Shown: positions 7,957 through 14,285 of the stretch, one piece after another | How positions within the stretch are numbered: position 1 is the first letter of the stretch | How the letters are laid out: the number at the start of each line of letters is the position of its first letter | Assembly: GCA_020850025.1 (NCBI GenBank) | Contig: JADZFI010000251.1 | Span: 1 to 14,285, forward strand | Source: Saprospiraceae bacterium | GTDB lineage: Bacteria; Bacteroidota; Bacteroidia; Chitinophagales; Saprospiraceae | Direction: 5' to 3' | DNA length: 14,285 nucleotides | Made by a program: the position numbers and the translations under genes | Notes under the pieces: generated by a model | What the model was told of the DNA's origin: nothing | What the model saw: the letters and a program-made list of their open reading frames with translations, nothing else | Databases searched by the model: none

Positions 7957-8556
7957 ATGTCGTCCTCCTCTATTTCCAGCCGGCAGTTTGAACTCATAGA
8001 AGCCGCTGGACGCATCCTCTCCAAATCAGGCGTTAGCGGCCTGACCATCAAGAATTTAGCCAAAGAAATGGGCTTTGCCGAAAGTGCCGTGTACCGGCAT
8101 TTCGACAGCAAAGAGGCGGTGGTGGTTTCCATGCTTGATTATCTGGCCAAAAACATGGAGGTAAGACTGAGCCAGGTAATTACTCCACAAAAAAATCCGG
8201 CAGAGAACCTCAAAGCCGCTTTCCAAAGTCATTTGGCTTTTTTTGCCGGTCATCCGCACTTCACCGTGGCGGTATTTTCCGACGGCCTGATGGAGGAAAG
8301 CGAGAAGATCAATGCGGCCATCCTGCGCACCATGCAGGTGAATAAAAGCCACCTTCTGCCGCTCGTAAAACAAGGTCAGCAACAAGGACTCTTCACCAAT
8401 GCCATCCCGGCCGAAGACCTGACACATATTCTCATGGGCTCTTTCCGACTGCAGATGTTCAAATGGCGTGTGGCCAATTTTCAATTCAACATCTCCGAAA
8501 AGGGAGAAAGCCTGATCTCCAATCTTTTAAAAATCATACAACCATGCAAAAGCTAA
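7957..8556 (+). CDS. TetR/AcrR family transcriptional regulator
   Basis: 199 residues. The N-terminal HTH is clear: FELIEAAGRILSKSGVSGLT, then IKNLAKEMGFAESAVYRHF (about residues 11-50), the standard TetR layout with YRHF and a following K in DSKEAVV. The C-terminal ligand-binding helices are diverged, as usual, so the inducer cannot be predicted. It starts 3 bases after the membrane protein gene, and its last 13 bases overlap the start of the lipoprotein gene, so the genes are co-transcribed and probably translationally coupled. The 28-bp palindrome at 7485-7512 is its most likely operator, making it an autorepressor of the operon. Confidence 0.9.
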   Translation: MSSSSISSRQFELIEAAGRILSKSGVSGLTIKNLAKEMGFAESAVYRHFDSKEAVVVSMLDYLAKNMEVRLSQVITPQKNPAENLKAAFQSHLAFFAGHPHFTVAVFSDGLMEESEKINAAILRTMQVNKSHLLPLVKQGQQQGLFTNAIPAEDLTHILMGSFRLQMFKWRVANFQFNISEKGESLISNLLKIIQPCKS

Positions 8557-8942
8557 TGGTATTCTTCGCGAGCATTTTGCTTCTCTCTGCCTGCCACTCC
8601 AACCAGGGCACTGCCGATCTCCGATTGAACAACGGAGAAAAATGGGAGGTCAATGCAGAAATGACACCGCATATCCAGCAGGCCAACCAGATCCTGAGCG
8701 ATTATGTGGCACAAAACGGCACAGACTACAAGAAGCTGGCAGCCGATTTAAAGGCCCAGAACGACCAGCTGATCAAAAGCTGCACCATGAAAGGGGAAAG
8801 CCACGATGAATTGCATAAATGGCTGCACCCGCACATGGGCCTGGTGGAAAAACTGGATGAAGCCGCAGATGCCCGGGAAGCCCAGGCAGTTGTGGCCCAA
8901 CTCGAGCAATCTTTTAAAATCTATCAACAATACTTCAAATGA
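8544..8942 (+). CDS. Small lipoprotein with a Cys/Met/His cluster
   Basis: 132 residues from ATG 8544. The signal sequence MQKLMVFFASILLLSAC ends in a lipobox (LSAC) with C17 as the lipidated cysteine, which decides this start over an upstream in-frame GTG-type start at 8463 inside the TetR gene. The mature protein looks mostly helical. Its notable stretch is residues 80-98, SCTMKGESHDELHKWLHPHM, with C80, M82, H87, H91, H95, H97 and M98, a dense set of possible metal ligands. A small helical-bundle metal or haem binder, or a periplasmic sensor, is possible; no family function is known to me. It overlaps the TetR gene by 13 bases and the cupin gene by 4. Confidence 0.82.
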   Translation: MQKLMVFFASILLLSACHSNQGTADLRLNNGEKWEVNAEMTPHIQQANQILSDYVAQNGTDYKKLAADLKAQNDQLIKSCTMKGESHDELHKWLHPHMGLVEKLDEAADAREAQAVVAQLEQSFKIYQQYFK

Positions 8943-9226
8943 ACCTCCGCGAAATCCATACCGAGCCCAGGGAAGTGAGCGCCAGGTCGCTTTTCAATAC
9001 TACCGAAGGCGCCGTAAAAGCCATGCAAATTCAGGAAAATGCCTTGCTGAAAGAACATATCACCAAGGTGCCGGCGCTGTTGCTATGTGTGAACGGCGAG
9101 GTGGTGTTTGAAAATGAAAAAGGTCTCAAACAGTCGCTTGCCAGCGGCGATTATGTCCTCATCGAACCACAGGTGAAACACTGGGTAAAAGGGGTGCAGG
9201 ATAGCCAGTTGCTGCTGATTAAATGA
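8939..9226 (+). CDS. Single-domain cupin protein
   Basis: 95 residues forming one small beta-barrel cupin: LLLCVNGEVVFENEKG (about residues 46-61) covers the first cupin motif region and LASGDYVLIEPQVKHWVKG (about 67-85) the second, with the typical G-D-x-x-x-I-x-P-x-x-x-H. Only the histidine of motif 2 (H81) is obvious and the usual HxH of motif 1 is missing. It may therefore be a non-metal or weakly metal-binding cupin acting as a binding or sensing protein. No signal peptide, so cytoplasmic. The ATG overlaps the lipoprotein stop as ATGA, making it the last gene of the operon; a hairpin repeat follows 27 bases after the stop. Confidence 0.85.
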   Translation: MNLREIHTEPREVSARSLFNTTEGAVKAMQIQENALLKEHITKVPALLLCVNGEVVFENEKGLKQSLASGDYVLIEPQVKHWVKGVQDSQLLLIK

Positions 9227-9252
9227 TCCGGCTCAGCTAACCCTCCCCCATT

Positions 9253-9290
9253 TTTCCGCTGTTGGCGTCCTCGCCGACAGCCACGGCGCA
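9253..9290. repeat. Dispersed hairpin repeat, copy B (after cupin gene)
   Basis: Shares 18 identical bases with copy A (TTTCCGCTGTTGGCGTCC). The stem is longer here, GCTGTTGGCG-TCCT-CGCCGACAGC, with one G-U pair. Against copy A the arm changes keep the hairpin, as expected if the structure matters. It leads directly into the large inverted repeat at 9299. Confidence 0.65.
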
Positions 9291-9298
9291 GCGCCTCC

Positions 9299-9455
9299 GG
9301 GGCATAGCCCCTTAACGTCGGTAGCCCGGTACGGAAACCCGGGCGAAACGCGATTGCCGCATCGCGGCACAACATTCTGTGACAGGTTATGCCGCGATGC
9401 GGCAATCGGATTTCGTCTCGCCGCCTGGGCTACCAACGTTGGGGGGCGCTGCCCC
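9299..9455. repeat. Large imperfect inverted repeat with nested palindromes
   Basis: The left arm 9299-9369 and right arm 9390-9455 are inverted copies around a 20-base loop. The inner 18 bases are perfect (GATTGCCGCATCGCGGCA at 9352-9369 against 9390-9407) and themselves contain TGCCGC-ATC-GCGGCA. Further out the arms share AACGTYGGTAGCCC and a GGGGCA-N3-GCCCC outer hairpin. Beyond the right arm, GCCCCG and CGGGGC form another stem (9450-9475). No credible gene lies here. It looks like a REP/MITE-like structured element lying between the cupin and nucleoside hydrolase genes, which converge on it. Confidence 0.75.
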
Positions 9456-9505
9456 GAGTGCGCTGCGCCCGGGGCACACTACCGGACATTTTGGTGGCCC
9501 GGGAC

Positions 9506-10474
9506 TCACCTCTGCACACTCAAGGTCTCCAAAATCTTTTCTTCAAAACCCTGCAAGGCCCTACGGGCATACAGCACTTTTTTGGGCGATTCAAAATCGT
9601 ACGAAACCTCAAGAAAGTACTTTTCGGGCTGGTTGGGCTGTATCTGCAAGGCGTCGTTCTTTTTGTACGTCGCCTTGATGGGAATGTCGCGATAGTAGGT
9701 GAAATATTCCGGATGCGTCACCATGCCAAGGGTTGAACAATCAAAGGGTATGAATCCGTACACGCCGAACAGTTTTTCATTGAGCTGCATCCAGGGCTGA
9801 ACGGTTTCGTATAGCCATTTGTCGGCCTCGAGCGACAAGTTCAGGCAGGACAGGTCAATCTTTCCGATATGGGTATAGGAACTCGGCTCGTAGCCCGCAA
9901 AAACCAGGGGGACGGGCGAGGCCAGCAGGACGTCCATGGAATTGGTATCCATCTCGTAATTGTAATCGAACACATTCAGGTTCCCCATGCCCGGGTTGAA
10001 GGGCAAATCCGGCGTGCGGGCGGCGCACATCACAATTTTTTCAATTTGCGGAATGATATCGGGGTGATTTTTGATCACGGTTGCCACGTTGGTAACTGGC
10101 CCCAGCGCCATGATGGTCAGTTTTTCCTTTTTCAAAGCGGCATACAACGCCCGGGTAGCCTCGTTTTCCGTGCCCAGATCGTTGGCCTGCGGCGAACCCT
10201 TGTACACCGGAATGGGCGCTCCCTTGTGATGCCATTTCATCAGCTTTTGGATCATCTCAAATCCGTAATCCACGTAGGTCACATTGCTGATGCCCACTAT
10301 CCTGATCTGCGGCTGTTTCAGGGCCATGATGAGGGCAATGCCGTCGTCCACCTCCCGGGCTTCCTTGTCGGGCATGCCGATCATGATATCGGTGTCAAAC
10401 CAAATGTTTGTTTGGGCACCGGCCGACAGGGTCAGCAGGACGCAGGCTAATAAAACGGGGATTGCTTTTTTCAT
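9506..10474 (-). CDS. Exported nucleoside hydrolase (IunH-like)
   Basis: 322 residues. The signal peptide MKKAIPVLLACVLLTLSAGA with cleavage before QTNIW sends it to the periplasm or outside. Family features: N-terminal WFDTD and VDDGIAL (metal/ribose loop), ALGPVTNVA (conserved asparagine), FDYNYEMDTNSMDVLLASPV (the EFN-x-x-x-D motif) and IPFDCSTLGM near the C-terminus (the HDP/A-type loop). The enzyme would hydrolyse the N-glycosidic bond of a nucleoside to give base and free pentose. Two oddities: the usual compact DTDxGxDD has a roughly 10-residue insertion, and the catalytic histidine position of the C-terminal loop is F in PFDC. A changed specificity is likely. It overlaps the upstream kinase gene by 4 bases (ATGA), so the two are co-translated. 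Confidence 0.9.
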   Translation of the reverse strand: MKKAIPVLLACVLLTLSAGAQTNIWFDTDIMIGMPDKEAREVDDGIALIMALKQPQIRIVGISNVTYVDYGFEMIQKLMKWHHKGAPIPVYKGSPQANDLGTENEATRALYAALKKEKLTIMALGPVTNVATVIKNHPDIIPQIEKIVMCAARTPDLPFNPGMGNLNVFDYNYEMDTNSMDVLLASPVPLVFAGYEPSSYTHIGKIDLSCLNLSLEADKWLYETVQPWMQLNEKLFGVYGFIPFDCSTLGMVTHPEYFTYYRDIPIKATYKKNDALQIQPNQPEKYFLEVSYDFESPKKVLYARRALQGFEEKILETLSVQR

Positions 10475-11460
10475 GTCAGGATCAATTGACGGGCTTTTTC
10501 CAGGAGCTCTTTTTTGGTGGACAAATCGCAGGCAAGCGGCAATTGCGCCAATCCGATGAGTCGGCGCATGATTTCTACACCGATAAACCGGTTCAACAGC
10601 CCAATGTTTAGTCGCTCAGCCATTGCGTAATGTTTCAACACAGATTGCACCGCAGCGTCCGGATGCCGGGTGAGGGTCAAATGCGCCATCATGACGGCCA
10701 AATCGAATTCCCTGCAACCGTGGAAACAAAACTCGGGATCAATCACCCGGATGCCCTGACGGGTGTTCAACCAGCTTCCCGGGTAATAATCGCCGTGCAA
10801 CAGGGTATCGCCGCTGCTCAGGTACACTTTGCCCAGGGCAGAAATCTCCTTTTTCAAGGTCGTATCCTGCTTGTAGCGCATGGCTACCTCCTGCAATCCG
10901 GGCTGCACGGCGTCCAAATTAAAGCCGTTTTCCACCATAAACGGATAATGGAAAATATGCTCGTGGTTGAGTCGCCTCATGCTGAGGTTCACCACTTTGG
11001 CCTCGCCCGCCGACTGCTGAAAATGGGTGTGCAAGAGGTTCAGGTAGTGCAGCAACTGTTGTATCTCAGTCTCCTGCAGTTTTTGGTTCAGGGCATACAA
11101 AAAGGAATAATCCGAGGCTTCGCCGAGGTCCTCCAGCGCCAGAACATGATTGGTTTTGTCCATGCCCAAAAATGCCGGCATGTGGTTTTTCATCACCGGC
11201 TGGGAGGACACCAACTGATAAAACCGACCCTCCACTACCGCCCGATTGGCTGGGGCCGGCACCTGCGGATATTTTTCCACGTATCCGTTGGCCTGTTTCA
11301 GGATGAAGGTCCTCGCACCGGTATCCACCCGGATCACATAGTTCATGTTGCCGGCGCCGGGTACGGAAACGGATTTGACTTCCTCGTTTCCCGACAGCCA
11401 TTTGCGCCGCCTCAGATAGCGCGTCAGGTCCAGGGGGCTGGTATTTTTGAGTTGAAACAT
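10471..11460 (-). CDS. Phosphotransferase resembling 5-methylthioribose kinase
   Basis: 329 residues with the protein-kinase-like/APH fold. The glycine loop VPGAGNMNYVIRV (about 33-45), FILKQANGYVEKYPQ (K55) and VVEGRFY (E77) line up with the start of methylthioribose kinases. The catalytic loop is LLHGDYYPGSW (H222-D224), and VIDPEFCFHGCREFD (D241, E243) replaces the usual DFG with DPE, as in methylthioribose kinases. No signal peptide, so cytoplasmic. It would phosphorylate C1 of a ribose derivative, or another small alcohol, using ATP. Alternatives are homoserine/choline or aminoglycoside kinase relatives; the KQxxxYV and DPEF motifs favour the methylthioribose type. It starts 43 bases after the TonB receptor stop and overlaps the nucleoside hydrolase by 4 bases. 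Confidence 0.85.
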   Translation of the reverse strand: MFQLKNTSPLDLTRYLRRRKWLSGNEEVKSVSVPGAGNMNYVIRVDTGARTFILKQANGYVEKYPQVPAPANRAVVEGRFYQLVSSQPVMKNHMPAFLGMDKTNHVLALEDLGEASDYSFLYALNQKLQETEIQQLLHYLNLLHTHFQQSAGEAKVVNLSMRRLNHEHIFHYPFMVENGFNLDAVQPGLQEVAMRYKQDTTLKKEISALGKVYLSSGDTLLHGDYYPGSWLNTRQGIRVIDPEFCFHGCREFDLAVMMAHLTLTRHPDAAVQSVLKHYAMAERLNIGLLNRFIGVEIMRRLIGLAQLPLACDLSTKKELLEKARQLILT

Positions 11461-11503
11461 GGTTGGTGGTGCTTGTATTTTTGGTAAAACTTGAACCTCA
11501 CCC

Positions 11504-14285
11504 TCAAATAATCAGCCTTATCCCAAACTGAAACTGTCGCGGTGGCGCGGCATTGCGCTGCTGGAACAAGCCGCTTGCGCTGGGGCCGGCTTGGATCTGG
11601 TTGCTTTGCGTGGCGTTGTTGCTGTATCCGCTCAGGTTTTCAGCATTGAACAGGTTAAACACATCTGCCCGAAGCTCGAGTTGGGAGCGTTTGCCCACTT
11701 TAAACCGGTGCTGAACCGCCAGATCAAAGGTATTGCTCCAGGGCAGCCGGTCGCTGTTGCGGCTCTCGCCAGGGTAGCGGTCGCTGTTGCCCACATACGC
11801 ATCGCCAAAAGCGGATCCGTCGCCGTTCAAATCGCTGGTGCCGAACCCGAGCGGGATGCGGTTGATGGGTTGTCCGCTTTGCAGCAGGGAGGCCATGCTC
11901 ACCACGGTGTTTTTAAAAGGATAATACTGGAAAATACCGTTGATGTTGTGCGTCCGGTCGTTGATGGACGGACCCCATTCGGTGTCGTAATTATTGGCAT
12001 CCTGGGCCCGGAAATTGATGTCGTCGGTGTTGTTTTTCAGGGAAGAAAGGGTGTAATTCAGTCGGAAAGCGTAGTTGTCCTCGCCTTTGGCCTTTTGGAA
12101 ATTAAAGCTCGCTGCGTAGTACTCGGAGCGACCGGCCGTTTCCGTCATCACCACATTTCTGGCTACCCCCGTCAAGGTCTCGCCATTGATCACGGCGCTA
12201 TTGTTCACAATGGGGATGGGCCTGGTAGCGTCGGCCTCGGCAGGTGTGCGCACCACCACGTTGTTGGGGTCAATGGGGTATTCGGCAGCCGCATTCAAAT
12301 TGCGGATGCGGAACAGGTTCTCGCCGCGATTGTGTATAAGATCCACAAAAAACAACTTGTTCTCATCCATTTGCAGCTGATATCCCAGCGAAATCTGGTG
12401 CGTGAGGGGGTTTTGGTATCCGTTCGGATTCAAAATTCTTCTTTCGTTGGAAAATGCTTTTTCCCGCTGGCCCTGTAATTGTTCGTTGGACGGGCCCTGG
12501 AGGTAAGTCACGCCCGATACGGTGGCGGAAGCATTGCCGTCGAAGGTGATGGCGTCAATGTTGGTGTTTTGCGGCAAAATTCCGAGCCGAACCAGCTCCT
12601 GCAACTGCGCTTTATAATCGGCCGAGGTGGTGTTTTGCTGCAGGGCATCGCTGTAAATGGCGTAGTTAATTTTGTCGTACGCCATGCCGTAACCACCGCG
12701 CAAACTGCTGTTTTCGGTCAGTTTGTAGTTCAAATGTACGCGCGGCGCGAGGTTGTTGTAGTCGCCTTTTTCACCGCCGCCTTTGGAAAGGTTGTCGTAA
12801 TCATACCGCAGTCCGAGGGTCAGGTTCAGTCGTGGACTAACAGACCACAGGTCTTCCACATAAGCGGAGAAGATATTTTGGGTAGCCCCGAAGGAATTGG
12901 GGCGCAGCTCGATGTTGTAGTTCGTCACTTCAACGTCTGCGGGCAGGTCGCGCACGCCCAGGTTGGCGCCTATGCCGGAATTTCTGATGGCATCCATTTG
13001 CGCCTGGGTAAGATCTACGGTGTAGTTGCCGTTGGGCGCGCCGCCGCCGAAGAGTTCGTGTTGCGCGCGGATGAGGTTGAATCCGGCTTTAACCGTGTGA
13101 TTTTTGGCGTAATACTTGATTTTTTGTTGAAACTGCACGTTTTTTTCGTGCGAATCAAACACATAGCCCGGGTTGCCCAAAATGGCAATCACCTGGTCGT
13201 TGGGGTTGCGAACCACCACCTGGGGATCGTTGGGATTTACCGGCTCAGCATAATTCCAGCGGAAGCTGGCATACTGCACGTTGGATTCTGCGGCAAATTG
13301 ACCAAAATTATAGGCATTGCGTAGGGTAACGAGCGCGCTGTTGCGCTGCTGGGTATCTCCGGAGGAAGGGAAGGCCACGCCGCCCTCCAAACCGCCACCC
13401 TGGCGATCAATACCCACCAGACCCACGTTGGCCTTGAGGGAGCTCCTGAAATTGGGGCGCCAGATCTGGTCAATTTTACCGGAAATGTAATTGAAGGTAT
13501 TGGTTCCGCGCACCGTTTCATTGATGCCCAAATCTGCCACATTCAGCAGGTTGTCCTTTACGTCGGTAGTGTGTTCAAAATTGAAGTAGTAAAACGTGCG
13601 GTCTTTCTTCAGGGCCCCGCCCACGCCCACGCCGGCCTGGTAGCGGGCAAATCCGTCGCGCACCTGATTGCCGGACAGATCGCGCTGGGCATAAGCGGAG
13701 GGCGCATCTATGGCCGGGCCCGGACGCGTCAGGAAGAACGCTTCGCCGGTGGTTTCGTTGGAGCCGGATTTTGAGGTAATGTCTACCACACCGCTGCCGG
13801 TGAGGCCATATTCAGCAGAAAAATTGCTGGTGAGTACGGTGATGTCTTTCACAAAACCGGAAGGAATGTTGAATTTCTGCCCGCCCAAAAAGCGCTCGTT
13901 GTTGTCCATACCGTCAATCAGGTAGGAGGTAAAAAGTCCGTTGGCGCCGTTGATGCTCACGTTTGGAGCTTCCGGGTAAAAGCCGGTAGCCTGGGTAATA
14001 TTGGGCAGGCGGTACAGCACCCGGGTGATGTCGCGACCCTCCACGGGCAGCTCCTGAATTTCCCGCGCTTTCATTTCAAAAGACACCTCCGCATCCTGCC
14101 GGTTGATGGCGGTAACAGCGCCCGATGACACCACCACTTCTTTCAAATCCGAGCCTTGCATCAGGGCCTTCTGCAGGGTGAGCTGAACGCTGATATTCTG
14201 ATTGGAGCGCAGGTTGACGCCCTCCAGCACCTGGGGAGCAAAGTTGTCGTCGCCGCCGAATACCACCCGGTAGCCATCCACGGCC
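11504..14285 (-). CDS. TonB-dependent receptor, Oar-like, 5' end beyond the window
   Basis: The frame is open to the right edge, so the signal peptide and most of the N-terminal carboxypeptidase-regulatory-like domain are missing; the GTG at 14281 is not a real start. The first roughly 35 visible residues end that beta-sandwich domain (ISVQLTLQK). The plug follows at about 60-178: MKAREIQELPVEGRDI, SINGANGLFTSYLIDGMDNNE, GSGVVDITSKSG. The rest is the outer-membrane barrel, ending in FQFGIRLII with a terminal aromatic/hydrophobic strand. The overall pattern is that of Oar/OmpA-like TonB receptors rather than SusC, and no SusD gene follows. It imports or binds an unknown ligand with energy from TonB. 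Its neighbours, a methylthioribose-kinase-like protein and an exported nucleoside hydrolase, suggest a nucleoside-related ligand, by inference only. Confidence 0.92.
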   Translation of the reverse strand, partial: AVDGYRVVFGGDDNFAPQVLEGVNLRSNQNISVQLTLQKALMQGSDLKEVVVSSGAVTAINRQDAEVSFEMKAREIQELPVEGRDITRVLYRLPNITQATGFYPEAPNVSINGANGLFTSYLIDGMDNNERFLGGQKFNIPSGFVKDITVLTSNFSAEYGLTGSGVVDITSKSGSNETTGEAFFLTRPGPAIDAPSAYAQRDLSGNQVRDGFARYQAGVGVGGALKKDRTFYYFNFEHTTDVKDNLLNVADLGINETVRGTNTFNYISGKIDQIWRPNFRSSLKANVGLVGIDRQGGGLEGGVAFPSSGDTQQRNSALVTLRNAYNFGQFAAESNVQYASFRWNYAEPVNPNDPQVVVRNPNDQVIAILGNPGYVFDSHEKNVQFQQKIKYYAKNHTVKAGFNLIRAQHELFGGGAPNGNYTVDLTQAQMDAIRNSGIGANLGVRDLPADVEVTNYNIELRPNSFGATQNIFSAYVEDLWSVSPRLNLTLGLRYDYDNLSKGGGEKGDYNNLAPRVHLNYKLTENSSLRGGYGMAYDKINYAIYSDALQQNTTSADYKAQLQELVRLGILPQNTNIDAITFDGNASATVSGVTYLQGPSNEQLQGQREKAFSNERRILNPNGYQNPLTHQISLGYQLQMDENKLFFVDLIHNRGENLFRIRNLNAAAEYPIDPNNVVVRTPAEADATRPIPIVNNSAVINGETLTGVARNVVMTETAGRSEYYAASFNFQKAKGEDNYAFRLNYTLSSLKNNTDDINFRAQDANNYDTEWGPSINDRTHNINGIFQYYPFKNTVVSMASLLQSGQPINRIPLGFGTSDLNGDGSAFGDAYVGNSDRYPGESRNSDRLPWSNTFDLAVQHRFKVGKRSQLELRADVFNLFNAENLSGYSNNATQSNQIQAGPSASGLFQQRNAAPPRQFQFGIRLII

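Noticed and set aside
9354..9736. Overlapping plus-strand frames of 99-115 codons
   Set aside because: They cross the large inverted repeat and then run antisense to the nucleoside hydrolase gene. No domain and inconsistent frames.
11591..13324. Two long plus-strand frames (295 and 281 codons)
   Set aside because: Antisense to the TonB-dependent receptor, which has clear plug and barrel motifs. No independent support.

Overview
The window looks like Bacteroidota DNA. Several intergenic regions carry the TAnnTTTG -7 promoter element of this phylum, Shine-Dalgarno sequences are weak, and there is an Oar-type TonB-dependent receptor. No ribosomal RNA, tRNA or marker gene is present, so a finer rank cannot be read from the sequence (a Saprospiria-like relative is only a guess).

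Layout. (1) 1-1334: the start of a secreted NTF2-like protein runs off the left edge, divergent from an intact NmrA-like SDR protein. (2) 1438-3308: a decayed patch. A DUF4143-type AAA ATPase pseudogene has an early stop and a large out-of-frame internal deletion. It converges on an intact RecF/OLD-like ATPase (AAA_21 type), whose ATGA-coupled partner gene survives only as about 24 codons of a TOPRIM-like N-terminus. This reads as the wreck of a two-gene ATPase/nuclease defence-like module. (3) 3527-7126: a peroxide-stress pair, katG (minus) and oxyR (plus), diverging from a compact control region with readable promoters for both genes and an OxyR-type ATAG-N7-CTAT site between them. katG ends in a rho-independent terminator, and short 9-bp tandem arrays lie in its leader and beyond its terminator. 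(4) 7127-7548: a gene-free stretch with hairpins, direct repeats and a TetR-type operator. (5) 7549-9226: a tight four-gene operon of 4-TM membrane protein, TetR regulator, small His/Met/Cys-rich lipoprotein and mini-cupin, with overlapping or near-touching genes. (6) 9227-9505: a structured non-coding element built around an inverted repeat of about 70 bases per arm. (7) 9506-14285: a minus-strand operon of TonB-dependent receptor (5' end off the window), 5-methylthioribose-kinase-like phosphotransferase and exported nucleoside hydrolase, which suggests uptake and salvage of a nucleoside or modified ribose.

How the genes work together. OxyR, with both redox cysteines, probably activates katG and restrains itself from the same site. 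The TetR protein probably represses its own operon through the 28-bp palindrome overlapping the promoter. The receptor, hydrolase and kinase fit a route of capture at the outer membrane, cleavage in the periplasm and phosphorylation of the sugar in the cytoplasm. Substrates are inferred, not shown.
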